Shown: positions 1-8,503 of the stretch, piece by piece
How the letters are laid out: every line of letters begins with the position of its first letter
Position numbering within the stretch: the stretch's first letter is position 1
The notes under the pieces: model-generated
Databases searched by the model: none
The model's input: the letters and a program-made list of their open reading frames with translations, nothing else
Told to the model about the DNA's origin: nothing
Source: Psychrobacter coccoides
GTDB taxonomy: Bacteria; Pseudomonadota; Gammaproteobacteria; Pseudomonadales; Moraxellaceae
Reading direction: 5' to 3'
Assembly (NCBI RefSeq): GCF_017498085.1
Contig: NZ_JAGBKM010000017.1
Span: forward strand, 1 to 64,000
Length of the DNA: 64,000 nt
Position numbers and translations under genes: made by a program

Positions 1-17
1 AGACCTCTTGCAAAAGT
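1..17 (+). repeat. IS left inverted repeat
   Basis: Seventeen bases that are the exact reverse complement of 898-914; left end of the IS5-family element. Confidence 0.9.
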
Positions 18-41
18 AGTTGTCAGACACAACGTATATTA

Positions 42-898
42 TTGAACTCTACTTACTTAATAGATATGCCAAACATAGATAAGCTACTCAAACAAAGTGA
101 CGCTGGTTTTAAACGCTACACTGGCATTCATAAAGCCACTTTTTATGACATGCTTGAGGCCATGCAAAAGCATGAAGCATCTAAGACCAAATCAGGTAGA
201 CCAAGTGTGCTCAGTCTTAAGGAGCAGATACTACTAGCCCTGACTTATTGGCGTGAATACCGCACGCTTTATCATATCAGTATGGACTTTGGTATTCATG
301 AGTCTTCTGCTAGCCGTATCATTCGTAAAGTAGAAGACACACTGATTAACTCTGGCAAGTTTGAATTGCCCAAAAAGCTGCCTAGTCGTGTCGATGAGGA
401 CATCAATTGGTCAGTCGTCATTGTCGATGCCACCGAAACCCCAATTGAGCGTCCAAAAAAAACCAAAGAGACTACTACAGCGGCAAGAAAAAACAACACA
501 CCTTAAAAGCGCAGGTTATCGTTCATTGGCAAACCGGTTTGATACTTGATGTGCAAACCTGTAAAGGGTCCATCCACGATTTTAAGCTGTATAAAGATAC
601 TTGTCCTGATTGGTTACCTGAGAACACTAACTATCTAGCAGACAGTGGTTATCAAGGGTTAGCAAAGCGACATAACCAAACTTTCACACCATTTAAGAAA
701 CCTCGTGGTGGTCAGTTATTGGAGATATGCAAACAAGCCAATCAGTATCTGGCAAAGTTCCGTATTGTGGTTGAACACAAAATAGGCTTAATCAAGTTGT
801 TTAAAATCGTGGCTCATAAATATCGCAACCGTCGTCAGCGCTATGATCTTAGAATGAAGCTGTTTGCTGGTATCATTAATTCCGAGCTTAGACTATGA
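42..898 (+). CDS. IS5-family transposase, two frames joined by -1 frameshift
   Basis: Catalyses cut-and-paste transposition of the surrounding element. The first frame (42-506) carries an HTH_Tnp_4-like DNA-binding region (SGRPSVLSLKEQILLAL) and the first catalytic Asp (VVIVDATETPIERP). The second frame carries the second Asp (DSGYQG) and the Glu (VVEHKIGLIK), completing the DDE triad. The frames meet at an A8 run (455-462). Stepping back one base there gives NQRDYYSGKKQHTLKAQV, the expected IS5 sequence, and then runs without interruption to the TGA at 896-898. The two-frame arrangement is normal for part of this family, so this is probably an active gene, not a pseudogene. An ordinary frameshift mutation is the alternative. 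Confidence 0.88.
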
Positions 899-914
899 CT
901 TTTGCAAGAGGTCT
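898..914 (-). repeat. IS right inverted repeat
   Basis: Exact reverse complement of bases 1-17. It starts on the last base of the transposase stop codon TGA (896-898), so the gene runs right up to the element end. Confidence 0.9.
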
Positions 915-920
915 AATGTC

Positions 921-955
921 AAAACCCCAATCTTTTAATGAGACTGGGGTTTTAT
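921..955 (+). terminator. Intrinsic terminator, possibly bidirectional
   Basis: AAAACCCCA (921-929) pairs perfectly with TGGGGTTTT (945-953) and is followed by a T-rich stretch. It lies 7 bases after the IS, so it was probably the terminator of a gene lying left of the window. Confidence 0.75.
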
Positions 956-1100
956 TTTTAGTGTGGCTGGCCAAATAGGCACAAAAAAACCTATCACGCT
1001 TTAACATATTGTCTATATACAAGATCATTATGCAAGCGTTAGATTTGATAAATCATTAGCGTCTTGATATGGTTACGCTCTTTTAATTTTGGAAAGATCT

Positions 1101-2756
1101 ATGGATCATGTGAAAGTTGGTAGAGTCGGCCCTTTTCCGCGAGTCAGTAGGCCTGTCTTTTTGACCTCAGTCATCTTAATTACGCTGTTTATCATTTTTG
1201 GTGCTTTATTTAATCAGCAAGCAGAAATGGTGTTTAACCAAGCGAAAGCCTTTGTGTCTTTGCGTTTTGGTTGGTTTTTTATTGCCGTGATTAATACCAC
1301 CTTATTGATGAGTGTCTATATGATACTCAGCCGATATGGTGATATTCGCTTGGGTCATCAAAATGAGGAGCCTGAGTATAAGCTTATCTCTTGGATCGGG
1401 ATGTTGTTTTCAGCGGGTATTGGTATCGGGCTGCTGTACTGGGGTACTGCTGAGCCGCTATATCATTATATGGCGCCACCACTTGGTGAGGGTGAGACGG
1501 TCGCCTCTGCCAAGCTTGCGATGAATATTTCATTTTTGCATTATGGTATTCATGTCTGGGCGCTTTATGGCATGGTCGCTTTGGCGCTAGGCTACTTTCA
1601 CTATCGTCGCGGTTTACCATTGGCCATACGCTCGACACTGTACCCTATATTGGGTAAAAGAATCTATGGCGGCTGGGGTCATACAGTTGATACTTTAGCG
1701 GTATTTGGTACGATGTTTGGGGTGGTGACGACCTTGGGGCTTGGGGTGTTGCAGATTAATTCTGGCCTTGAGAGCTTGTTTGGCATTCCTAACAATGTCA
1801 GTGTTCAGATTATCTTGATTGCTATTATTACTGTATTGGCAGGAATGTCGCTGTTTTTAGGTTTGGATAAAGGCATCAAGCGCCTAAGTGATATCAATAT
1901 CTTTTTGACTATTATCTTATTGAGTTTTGTGATTATCTTAGGTCCGACGCAGTTTATCTTTAATAGCTTTATCGAAAATATCGGTAACTATGTACATCAA
2001 GTGATTCCTTTAGGATTTTGGACGGAGTCCTATGAAGGACAAGAAAACTGGCAGGCTTCTTGGACGATATTTTATTGGGCCTGGTGGATCAGCTGGTCAC
2101 CATTTGTAGGTGTGTTTGTGGCCCGTATTTCGCGCGGCCGTACTATTCGTGAGTTCACCTTAGGCGTGTTGTTGATTCCAGTGGCCATATTGTTTTTGTG
2201 GTTCACCGCTTTTGGTGGCTCTGCAGTCCATATGGAGCTGATGTCCGTAATCAATCCTGATATAGCAAGTCCTGGTCTGGTAGAAGCTGTGAGAGCAGAT
2301 ACCGGTAGTGCGATCTTTAAGTTAATGGAGTCCTATCCATTGACATCTGTGTTTAATTTGCTGATTGTCCTCATGATTGTCCTGTGGTTTGTCACTTCAT
2401 CTGACTCGGCCAGTTTTGTGATTGATATGCTGACCTCAGGTGGTGATACCGATCCTCCAAAAGTCCAACGTTTGTTTTGGGCAGGTACTGAAGGGGTTAT
2501 CGCAGCGGTACTGCTGGCGGCAGGCGGTTTGACGGCGCTACAAGCAGCGTCTATCGTGTCAGGTTTACCTTTTGCTGTGGTGATATTAGTGATGATGTAT
2601 TCGCTACTGCGTGGTTTGAGCCGAGATCATCTGATCCTTTATCGTCAGCAGCAGTGGTTTATCACCGAAGAGTCGGCTGAGCACAATTCGGCAAGTGAGC
2701 TGCCTGATGAAGACCTGCTTAAAGGCCCGCCAGCTATCAAAGAGGCGAGCGAATAA
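1101..2756 (+). CDS. BCCT-family betaine/choline/carnitine transporter
   Basis: Inner-membrane carrier for quaternary ammonium osmolytes (betaine, choline or carnitine), usually driven by sodium or protons. The protein has about 12 hydrophobic segments. It shows the family glycine motif (GMLFSAGIGIGLLYWGTAEP) and the Trp-rich substrate segment (WTIFYWAWWISWSPFVG followed by RISRGRTIREF). At about 551 residues it has normal BCCT length, and its short acidic C-terminal tail suggests no long osmosensing extension. ATG 1101 is preferred because GGAAAG lies directly before it; an in-frame TTG at 1089 would overlap that ribosome-binding site. No neighbouring choline oxidation (bet) genes are seen, so the exact substrate is unknown. 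The region 961-1100 should hold its promoter. Confidence 0.93.
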   Translation: MDHVKVGRVGPFPRVSRPVFLTSVILITLFIIFGALFNQQAEMVFNQAKAFVSLRFGWFFIAVINTTLLMSVYMILSRYGDIRLGHQNEEPEYKLISWIGMLFSAGIGIGLLYWGTAEPLYHYMAPPLGEGETVASAKLAMNISFLHYGIHVWALYGMVALALGYFHYRRGLPLAIRSTLYPILGKRIYGGWGHTVDTLAVFGTMFGVVTTLGLGVLQINSGLESLFGIPNNVSVQIILIAIITVLAGMSLFLGLDKGIKRLSDINIFLTIILLSFVIILGPTQFIFNSFIENIGNYVHQVIPLGFWTESYEGQENWQASWTIFYWAWWISWSPFVGVFVARISRGRTIREFTLGVLLIPVAILFLWFTAFGGSAVHMELMSVINPDIASPGLVEAVRADTGSAIFKLMESYPLTSVFNLLIVLMIVLWFVTSSDSASFVIDMLTSGGDTDPPKVQRLFWAGTEGVIAAVLLAAGGLTALQAASIVSGLPFAVVILVMMYSLLRGLSRDHLILYRQQQWFITEESAEHNSASELPDEDLLKGPPAIKEASE

Positions 2757-2821
2757 ACGGTCTAGGCTGGTCAGCTAAATAAGACTAGGGTGGATCAGCA
2801 GTTTATCGTTATAGCGCAGGC

Positions 2822-3148
2822 TTAAGAGCACTCACCTGCAACATAGCCGATAGCGTCAGGAGTGCTACAGGCTGAACAAGCATTTCCTGCTGTACGATAG
2901 TTGATGATACCTGCAGACTCTGTCTTGACACAGACAGGGTCATATTGTGCTGTACATATCGTCTGATTAGGGTTAAAGGGTGGGCATTGGATAAAGGCGC
3001 CATCAGGAAGCTGGGTGTTTGAGTGTGGTGGCTGAGATACACTGGTAACAGGTTGAGTCACACTTGCGATTTCACTACAGCCTACTAATCCTAGAGTTAT
3101 TGAGAGCCCAACCAATGACAGCCAAGATTTATATGAGTGTTTTGTCAC
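2822..3148 (-). CDS. Small lipoprotein with Kazal-like cysteine domain
   Basis: A 109-residue predicted lipoprotein. A GTG start at 3148 is chosen because AAGGAG lies 7 bases upstream; a longer reading to 3196 lacks such a site. The N-terminus is a classic lipoprotein signal (VTKHSYKSW, a hydrophobic stretch, then lipobox LGLVGC). The mature part is Cys-rich (CPPFNP, ICTAQYDPVCV, NACSACSTPDAIGYVAGEC), with the PVCV...N.C..C spacing of Kazal-type protease inhibitor domains. A periplasmic or outer-membrane protease inhibitor is a reasonable guess. It is convergent with the BCCT gene. Confidence 0.7.
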   Translation of the reverse strand: MTKHSYKSWLSLVGLSITLGLVGCSEIASVTQPVTSVSQPPHSNTQLPDGAFIQCPPFNPNQTICTAQYDPVCVKTESAGIINYRTAGNACSACSTPDAIGYVAGECS

Positions 3149-3253
3149 GATGAATCTCCTTTTCATTGTAAACATGGTCAGTGAGCCGAATGACATTCAT
3201 TTTATCTTAGACTATTTTTGCTCAGTCAGCTAGGGTATGGGCTGATTTAAAAG

Positions 3254-3394
3254 ATATAGTCAGTTGAAAATAAAACTGTTACATAAATTTAAGCGCGCTA
3301 CTGGTATCAATTTTACTTGCGTGCTGTTATCACAGAGGCTGCGCAAAATTCACCCCAGTAGCGCTATGTTCTTTTTAAAGTGCATCGACTATAT
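3254..3394. repeat. MITE-like noncoding repeat, copy 1
   Basis: A 141-bp block with perfect 8-bp ends ATATAGTC (3254-3261) and GACTATAT (3387-3394). Inside is a second inverted pair, GCGCTACTGG (3295-3304) and CCAGTAGCGC (3355-3364), and within that TTGCG/CGCAA. Related blocks lie at 21437-21584 and 23682-23827. It has no coding capacity and looks like a nonautonomous dispersed palindromic element. Confidence 0.7.
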
Positions 3395-3399
3395 AAATA

Positions 3400-3432
3400 A
3401 AAAGCCCAAGCTTGATTTAAGCTTGGGCTTTT
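3400..3432 (-). terminator. Intrinsic terminator after the DUF3144 gene
   Basis: A 14-bp perfect stem, AAAAGCCCAAGCTT (3400-3413) with AAGCTTGGGCTTTT (3419-3432), loop of 5. A T-run on the minus-strand transcript follows. It sits 23 bases past the stop of the DUF3144 gene. Confidence 0.85.
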
Positions 3433-3455
3433 GAGTACTTGGATGTCATAAGGGT

Positions 3456-3818
3456 TTAGTTAGCTGTCTTGTCTTCTTTATTGAGCTGTACATACTTATC
3501 GAAGTTTTGTGCATAATCGGTTAGATTATCACTGAGCATTTGACGGTATTGTTTGACATAAAACTCTACAATATCGTCTTTTTCTTTGGCAAAATCTTCG
3601 CCTTTGACAAAGCCAATAGAGGCGACGGAAGCACTATAGCGGGCCGCAGCATATAGTAAAGATGCTCCAACTTGCCCTGAATGGGCGTCAGGACCAAGCT
3701 GACTGTTTGCCAGACCAATAATGGCATCAGCACGTTGATAAAACGCTTGCATTTCAGGAGTGATTTCAATATTTGTATCGCCATTATTATTTTGATCATG
3801 AGCCTTGTCTTGTGACAT
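3456..3818 (-). CDS. DUF3144 domain protein
   Basis: A 120-residue soluble protein with no signal peptide. The core (EMQAFYQRADAIIGLANSQ and VGASLLYAAARYSASVAS) matches the DUF3144 family of small proteobacterial proteins; function unknown. The C-terminal half is acidic and probably helical. The start ATG 3818 has AGGAATAA upstream. It follows metK on the same strand with about 34 bases between and ends at a strong terminator, so it is probably co-transcribed with metK. Confidence 0.8.
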   Translation of the reverse strand: MSQDKAHDQNNNGDTNIEITPEMQAFYQRADAIIGLANSQLGPDAHSGQVGASLLYAAARYSASVASIGFVKGEDFAKEKDDIVEFYVKQYRQMLSDNLTDYAQNFDKYVQLNKEDKTAN

Positions 3819-3852
3819 AAGTTATTCCTATTAAATAGATATAAGTATAAAG

Positions 3853-5019
3853 TTATAAGCCAGCATCAGCTCTTAATAGCTCAGCCTTATCTGTTTTTTC
3901 CCAAGTAAAGGCAACATCTGAGCCAGCACGACCAAAGTGTCCGAAAGTGGCTGTTTTTTGATACATGGGCTGAAGCAAGTTCAGCATTTGGGTGATGCCA
4001 TAAGGACGCAGATCAAAATGCGTACGAATCAAACGAATGATTTCTTCAGAGCTGATTTTGCTGGTGCCAAAGGTATTGACAGAAATAGAGGTGGGTTCGG
4101 CGACACCAATAGCGTAGCTGACTTGTACTTCACAGCGATCTGCTAGGCCTGCAGCGACAATATTTTTGGCGACATAACGTACGGCATAAGCAGCACTGCG
4201 ATCGACCTTTGATGGGTCTTTACCACTGAACGCCCCGCCACCATGGCGAGCCATACCGCCGTAAGTATCAACGATGATTTTACGGCCTGTCAGCCCTGCG
4301 TCTCCAACTGGACCGCCAATGACGAACTTGCCTGTTGGGTTGATGTGATAACGGGTGCCAGCATGTAGTAGGTCAGCCGGCAATACTTGCTTGATGATAT
4401 TTTCCATCACAGCCTCTTGTAAATCCTTTTGGGAGATACTTGGATCATGCTGAGTGGAGAGTACCACGGCATCGATGGCTGCTGGCGTGTCGCCATCATA
4501 TCTCAGTGTCACTTGCGCTTTGGCGTCTGGACGCAACCAAGGTAAATCACCTGCACGGCGTAGCTCGGATTGACGTTCCATCAGACGATGCGCAAACTCG
4601 ATTGGTGCAGGCATCAACACATCTGTCTCATTACTGGCATAGCCAAACATCAATCCTTGGTCGCCAGCACCTTGTTCTTCTGGGCTGCTGCGATCCACGC
4701 CTTGAGCGATTTCGGGTGATTGTTTGCCAAGCATATTGATAACGGCGCAGGTTTCACCATCAAAACCAAGGTCAGAATGGTGATAGCCAATGCCATTGAC
4801 AGTGTCACGTACAATACGCTCAACATCGATATTGGCCGTGGTGGTCACTTCGCCTGCTAAGATCACGGCACCTGTCTTGACCAAGGTTTCGCAAGCGACG
4901 CGTGCTTGCAAGTCTTCACGTAAGATGGCATCGAGGATAGCATCGGAGATTTGGTCAGCCATTTTATCAGGATGGCCTTCGCTTACAGATTCTGAGGTAA
5001 ATAAGTTGTATTCACGCAT
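3853..5019 (-). CDS. metK: S-adenosylmethionine synthase
   Basis: Makes S-adenosylmethionine from methionine and ATP in the cytosol. The sequence shows family signatures: [20 protein letters not shown] near the N-terminus (ATP site), [12 protein letters not shown], and [20 protein letters not shown] (second signature). At 388 residues it has the family length. ATG 5019 gives the usual start ([12 protein letters not shown]); an in-frame TTG at 5040 would add seven unconserved residues. No clear Shine-Dalgarno site is visible at either start. No SAM-responsive riboswitch is recognisable in the short upstream gap (5020-5164). Confidence 0.97.
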   Translation of the reverse strand: MREYNLFTSESVSEGHPDKMADQISDAILDAILREDLQARVACETLVKTGAVILAGEVTTTANIDVERIVRDTVNGIGYHHSDLGFDGETCAVINMLGKQSPEIAQGVDRSSPEEQGAGDQGLMFGYASNETDVLMPAPIEFAHRLMERQSELRRAGDLPWLRPDAKAQVTLRYDGDTPAAIDAVVLSTQHDPSISQKDLQEAVMENIIKQVLPADLLHAGTRYHINPTGKFVIGGPVGDAGLTGRKIIVDTYGGMARHGGGAFSGKDPSKVDRSAAYAVRYVAKNIVAAGLADRCEVQVSYAIGVAEPTSISVNTFGTSKISSEEIIRLIRTHFDLRPYGITQMLNLLQPMYQKTATFGHFGRAGSDVAFTWEKTDKAELLRADAGL

Positions 5020-5164
5020 AGTTGGATCGCTTAATTGCAAGGACTGTTAGAAGTAATAATCAGTCATAATTGAGTGTTAATAGAAAAGAAGAGGCGAAAG
5101 TGAATCAAAAAATTAGCACATTTTACCGTGAATCGAAGTAAAACTCTAGTATTAGGCATTGCTG

Positions 5165-5764
5165 CTAACAATTGTAGAAACCATCAAGTTGGCTGTCTTC
5201 TTGCCAACGGTATTCTGTATAGTTAGCAATCTGCCTTGCAGTATCAATATCATGTCTATCAGCAATAAAACCAAGCGTCATATCCACTCCAGCGCTGACA
5301 CCTGAAGAGGTATAAAACTTACCATCTACTACCCAGCGGGCTTGTTGTACCCAATCAACTTTATTTGATTGTTCAACAACCCATTGCCAAGCAAGCTTAT
5401 TAGAGGTTGCGCGCTTATTATCTAAAATATTAGCTTTCGCTAATAATGCACTACCAGTACAGACACTGAGCACCCAGTCAGCGTCATCAGAAAGCTTGAT
5501 TAGAGTCTGTAGAAACCTATGATCTTCGATTACTTGACGAGTACCTTTGCCACCAACAACCAATAATATATCAGTTTGATGCTCTAACTCTGTTACCGCA
5601 CTAGTATGTAGGGAAACTCCATGATGGTTATGAATAATACCCCCTGTCATAGAGACAAGTTGAATACGAAAATGCTTAGGTAGACTACCGAACATCTCAA
5701 TCGGTCCAAATAAGTCAAGCGTTTCAAAGTTATCAAATATAAGGGCGGTGAGTGTTTGCATCAT
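5165..5764 (-). CDS. DJ-1/PfpI family protein (GATase1-like)
   Basis: A 199-residue cytosolic protein of the DJ-1/PfpI superfamily. It has a conserved nucleophile Cys at the elbow (SVCTGSALLAKA, Cys102), an N-terminal Glu in DNFETLDLFGP, and the ATSNKLAW segment typical of the isonitrile hydratase/ThiJ-like branch. The start is the first of two ATGs, preceded by AGGAAACA. Members of this branch include isonitrile hydratases, and similar domains sit at the N-terminus of some AraC regulators, but no DNA-binding domain follows here. Substrate unknown. Confidence 0.8.
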   Translation of the reverse strand: MMQTLTALIFDNFETLDLFGPIEMFGSLPKHFRIQLVSMTGGIIHNHHGVSLHTSAVTELEHQTDILLVVGGKGTRQVIEDHRFLQTLIKLSDDADWVLSVCTGSALLAKANILDNKRATSNKLAWQWVVEQSNKVDWVQQARWVVDGKFYTSSGVSAGVDMTLGFIADRHDIDTARQIANYTEYRWQEDSQLDGFYNC

Positions 5765-5819
5765 TGTTTCCTAATGAGGAACTGTTTTAAAAACAGTGTA
5801 AGTGAACGATAAAGAACCT

Positions 5820-6515
5820 TTACAGCTCTACAAACTTGGCTTTATCCTTAAACATACATTCCTCATAAACCGGGCAAGCCCCGCATTTGGGCGTACGTGC
5901 TTGACACGTATAGCGTCCATGCAAGATGAGGTAGTGATGAGCATCGAGTAATAAGTCTTCTGGAATGCGCTCGACCAGCTTTTTTTCTACCATCAAGACG
6001 GTTTTGCCCGTAGCCAGACCTGTGCGGTTACCCACTCGAAAGATGTGAGTATCAACCGCCATCGTCGGCTGTCCAAAAGCGGTGTTGAGCACCACGTTAG
6101 CCGTCTTACGGCCGACCCCTGCGAGAGACTCTAAGTCTTTGCGGTTGTCAGGGACGGTACTATCAAATTTTTCAATCAGGTCTTGGCAGGTCTTAATGAC
6201 GTTTTTGGCTTTAGAGTTATACAGGCCAATGTTTTTGATATAAGACTTTAGACCTTCTTCGCCCAGCGCAAGTATGGCTTCAGGCGTGTTGGCTACAGGA
6301 TATAATTGTTGGGTGGCGATATTGACACTCACATCAGTCGCTTGCGCTGACAAAATCACCGCAATCAGTAGCTCAAAATCACTACTATAGTTGAGTTCAG
6401 TGACTGGCTCATCGATGGTCGCTGCAAGCTTTTCAAAAAATGGCCGTACGTTTCGATTGGCCATGCGTCTGGAGGGCGGAGTCTCAGCTGTTTTATGTTT
6501 GACCGTCTTACTCAT
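5820..6515 (-). CDS. nth: Endonuclease III
   Basis: Bifunctional DNA glycosylase/AP lyase that removes oxidised pyrimidines in base excision repair. The HhH-GPD fold is visible, with the helix-hairpin-helix LAGVGRKTANVV carrying the catalytic Lys137, and Asp155 in AVDTHIFRV. The C-terminal [4Fe-4S] loop has Cys204, 211, 214 and 220 (C-X6-C-X2-C-X5-C). All four cysteines and both catalytic residues are offset by 17 from the E. coli enzyme, owing to a basic N-terminal extension. It lies 47 bases downstream of the rnfB-like gene on the same strand, a linkage common in gammaproteobacteria. Confidence 0.96.
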   Translation of the reverse strand: MSKTVKHKTAETPPSRRMANRNVRPFFEKLAATIDEPVTELNYSSDFELLIAVILSAQATDVSVNIATQQLYPVANTPEAILALGEEGLKSYIKNIGLYNSKAKNVIKTCQDLIEKFDSTVPDNRKDLESLAGVGRKTANVVLNTAFGQPTMAVDTHIFRVGNRTGLATGKTVLMVEKKLVERIPEDLLLDAHHYLILHGRYTCQARTPKCGACPVYEECMFKDKAKFVEL

Positions 6516-6562
6516 AATGTGGCTTCATCTTTCTAAACGTTCATTGCTTTTCAAAAGTACTT

Positions 6563-7393
6563 TTATAGTTGTGCCAGCTCGATTTTCAAGGCCGCTAGCT
6601 CGCTTTCTTTTTTCGCATTCGCTCGTATGCTGAGCTGTTTTTCGAGTTTTTTAATCTTACTTCTTAGCTTAGCTGCGGCAATGGTGTCTTTGGCTTGTTG
6701 TTCACTGATATCTAGTGCTTGACTGGCCACGTTGTTGAGTTTGGCCTCCACCATACTGACGACAGGCTTGGTGTTGCTGCTGGCAGCCAGCTGCTTGGTC
6801 ACTCGGTTTAGATGAGTATGATAACGCTGTCGTAAGTTGTCCTGTTCTTGAGTGCGAGCCTCCTCAGTGGGCTCACGATGGATAGGGACCAGATCAATAC
6901 AGTCAACGGGGCAAGGTGCTATGCACAGCTCGCAGCCAGTACATAAATCGGTAAAAATTGTATGCATGTGTTTGCCCGTACCAACGATAGCGTCGACAGG
7001 GCAGGCGGGTATGCATTTGGTGCAGCCAATACAGTCATCTTCACGAATGATGGCACGAACCTCAGTAGGGCGCTCGGTCACCGGGTCTATCGGCCACTGT
7101 GAATCTGCAGCCATCAGGGGCTGCTCGTGGTTGAGGTTAAGTATGTGATGAATAGCGTCTGTGACAGGCTGACCACCTGGCACACATTTGTTATAAGGCT
7201 CGCCCTCTACCACGATAGCAGTTGCATAAGGCAAGCACCCATCTGGATGTTCACAAAGCCCGCACTGGGTTTGCGGTAGGCAAGCATCAATGGCTGCAAT
7301 CTGCTGCTGTACATCGGATGGTAGTGCGTCTAGGTTCAATGTATCGAATAATAGCGGCAGGTTTGTTAAGCGTGTGTCAATATTACTAGGCAT
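6563..7393 (-). CDS. rnfB: RnfB-like iron-sulfur protein lacking the membrane anchor
   Basis: An electron-transfer ferredoxin-type protein related to the RnfB/RsxB subunit. It has the Cys-rich RnfB-type domain ([16 protein letters not shown]) and then two 4Fe-4S motifs ([12 protein letters not shown] and [12 protein letters not shown]). Classical RnfB begins with a membrane helix, but this protein starts directly with soluble sequence ([11 protein letters not shown]). The last ~90 residues form a charged helical tail ([11 protein letters not shown]...), probably a coiled coil. No other rnf/rsx genes are in the window, so it may work outside a full Rnf complex. Adjacent nth makes an Fe-S-linked partnership plausible but unproven. 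Confidence 0.82.
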   Translation of the reverse strand: MPSNIDTRLTNLPLLFDTLNLDALPSDVQQQIAAIDACLPQTQCGLCEHPDGCLPYATAIVVEGEPYNKCVPGGQPVTDAIHHILNLNHEQPLMAADSQWPIDPVTERPTEVRAIIREDDCIGCTKCIPACPVDAIVGTGKHMHTIFTDLCTGCELCIAPCPVDCIDLVPIHREPTEEARTQEQDNLRQRYHTHLNRVTKQLAASSNTKPVVSMVEAKLNNVASQALDISEQQAKDTIAAAKLRSKIKKLEKQLSIRANAKKESELAALKIELAQL

Positions 7394-7493
7394 TTCAAAA
7401 CGGCCTTAAAGCTGGTAAGAAATAGGGTGTATAGATCAGTTATGCATGATAGATATGAGTATATCGTCGATGGTTTCATTTGTAAGCGTTACG

Positions 7494-8447
7494 CTAAAGG
7501 GACATTCCTTGCTCATGTACAATCTGAGCGATCAACTCATACGCTATACTGCCTTTAAAAGGGATTTTAGGCAAGTTTGAAATATCAAAGAAGTCAGCAT
7601 GTGACAGCTCTTTTTGTTGTATCGCAATATCACCACTGGCATACGCTGCCCGAAAACCCAACATCAAATTAGACGGAAACGGCCATGGCTGACTACTGAT
7701 ATAGCGAATATCAGTTAAGCGGATGGCCACCTCTTCGGCGACTTCACGCACCACCGCATGCTCTAAGCTTTCGCCCACCTCTACAAACCCTGCGATAAGC
7801 CCGTATTGTAGCGCTGAGCTTGGTTTGCCATACCGGTGATGATGTGCCAGTAAGATTTGCATCTCTCCGGTCTTAGGGTTGGGTCGAGTAATGGCAGTAA
7901 TAATACACGGCTGCACACGGGGGTACTGACGTAAATGACAGACGGAGCAGACCATGGCACGCTCACCAGATGAGTCGGCAGAAACGGGGGCGCTACAGCG
8001 ACTACAAAACTGGGTATCTGCCTGCCACCGTAGCAATTGAGCGGCTTGGCTGAGCTGAGCAGCAAGCGCTGCTGGCAACTGGGTGATAAGCTGTCGATAA
8101 GACACAAACTCGATGCGTTGCTGCTCATTGACGTCACTGCTACCGTCTGCTGTGTCAGCGACAGAACGGCTCGTACTAGCAGCTATATTCAAGTCAGGAA
8201 TGGCAATATCTTGTGTTTGGGCGTGCTCTAGAGTAATGGCAAAAGTTGCCGCAAAGTCCTCAGTCTCAGCAGTGTCGCACGTATCTTCCCAATGACGTGA
8301 TGCCAAGCTCTCTAGCAGTGTCACACGTCCTACCTGATAGGCTGCAGTTGCCTCAGTTTTTGGAAGGGTCACTTGCAATGGCCACCAGCCTGTTACTGTA
8401 TGTCGACATAAGACAGTCTCGTTATCAAATACAAAAGCGGTGGTCAT
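7494..8447 (-). CDS. nudC: NADH pyrophosphatase (RNA NAD-decapping) NudC
   Basis: Hydrolyses NAD(H) to NMN(H) and AMP; in E. coli it also removes NAD caps from RNA. The C-terminal half shows a zinc ribbon (FCSRC ... VCSVC), the Nudix box (GFVEVGESLEHAVVREVAEEV), and the diagnostic SQPWPFPSNLMLGF motif that separates NADH pyrophosphatases from other Nudix enzymes. The N-terminal ~130 residues are variable and Thr/Ala/Asp-rich, longer than in E. coli (317 versus 257 residues). The start has no strong ribosome-binding site. Confidence 0.94.
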   Translation of the reverse strand: MTTAFVFDNETVLCRHTVTGWWPLQVTLPKTEATAAYQVGRVTLLESLASRHWEDTCDTAETEDFAATFAITLEHAQTQDIAIPDLNIAASTSRSVADTADGSSDVNEQQRIEFVSYRQLITQLPAALAAQLSQAAQLLRWQADTQFCSRCSAPVSADSSGERAMVCSVCHLRQYPRVQPCIITAITRPNPKTGEMQILLAHHHRYGKPSSALQYGLIAGFVEVGESLEHAVVREVAEEVAIRLTDIRYISSQPWPFPSNLMLGFRAAYASGDIAIQQKELSHADFFDISNLPKIPFKGSIAYELIAQIVHEQGMSL

Positions 8448-8503
8448 TGTGAACTATCCAAAATATTGAAGCGTGTGTTTATAGTGAGTCCTGCCAAATG
8501 CCC

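Larger units (their letters stand above)
1..914 (+). mobile_element. Complete IS5-family insertion sequence
   Basis: A 914-bp element bounded by perfect 17-bp inverted repeats (AGACCTCTTGCAAAAGT at 1-17 and its reverse complement at 898-914). It holds one transposase in two frames. Size, terminal repeats and the DDE_Tnp_4-type transposase fit the IS5 family (IS427/IS1031-like subgroups, which use frameshifted transposases). The left end coincides with the first base of the window, so the target duplication cannot be checked on that side. It sits just upstream of an intrinsic terminator, so it probably landed behind a gene outside the window. Confidence 0.9.

Noticed and set aside
42..898. Transposase as a pseudogene
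   Set aside because: The only lesion is a -1 step on an A8 run, both ends of the IS are perfect and all three DDE residues are present; programmed frameshifting is more likely.
5020..5164. SAM riboswitch upstream of metK
   Set aside because: No recognisable SAM-I/II-type structure in 145 bases, and such riboswitches are not expected before metK in this group.
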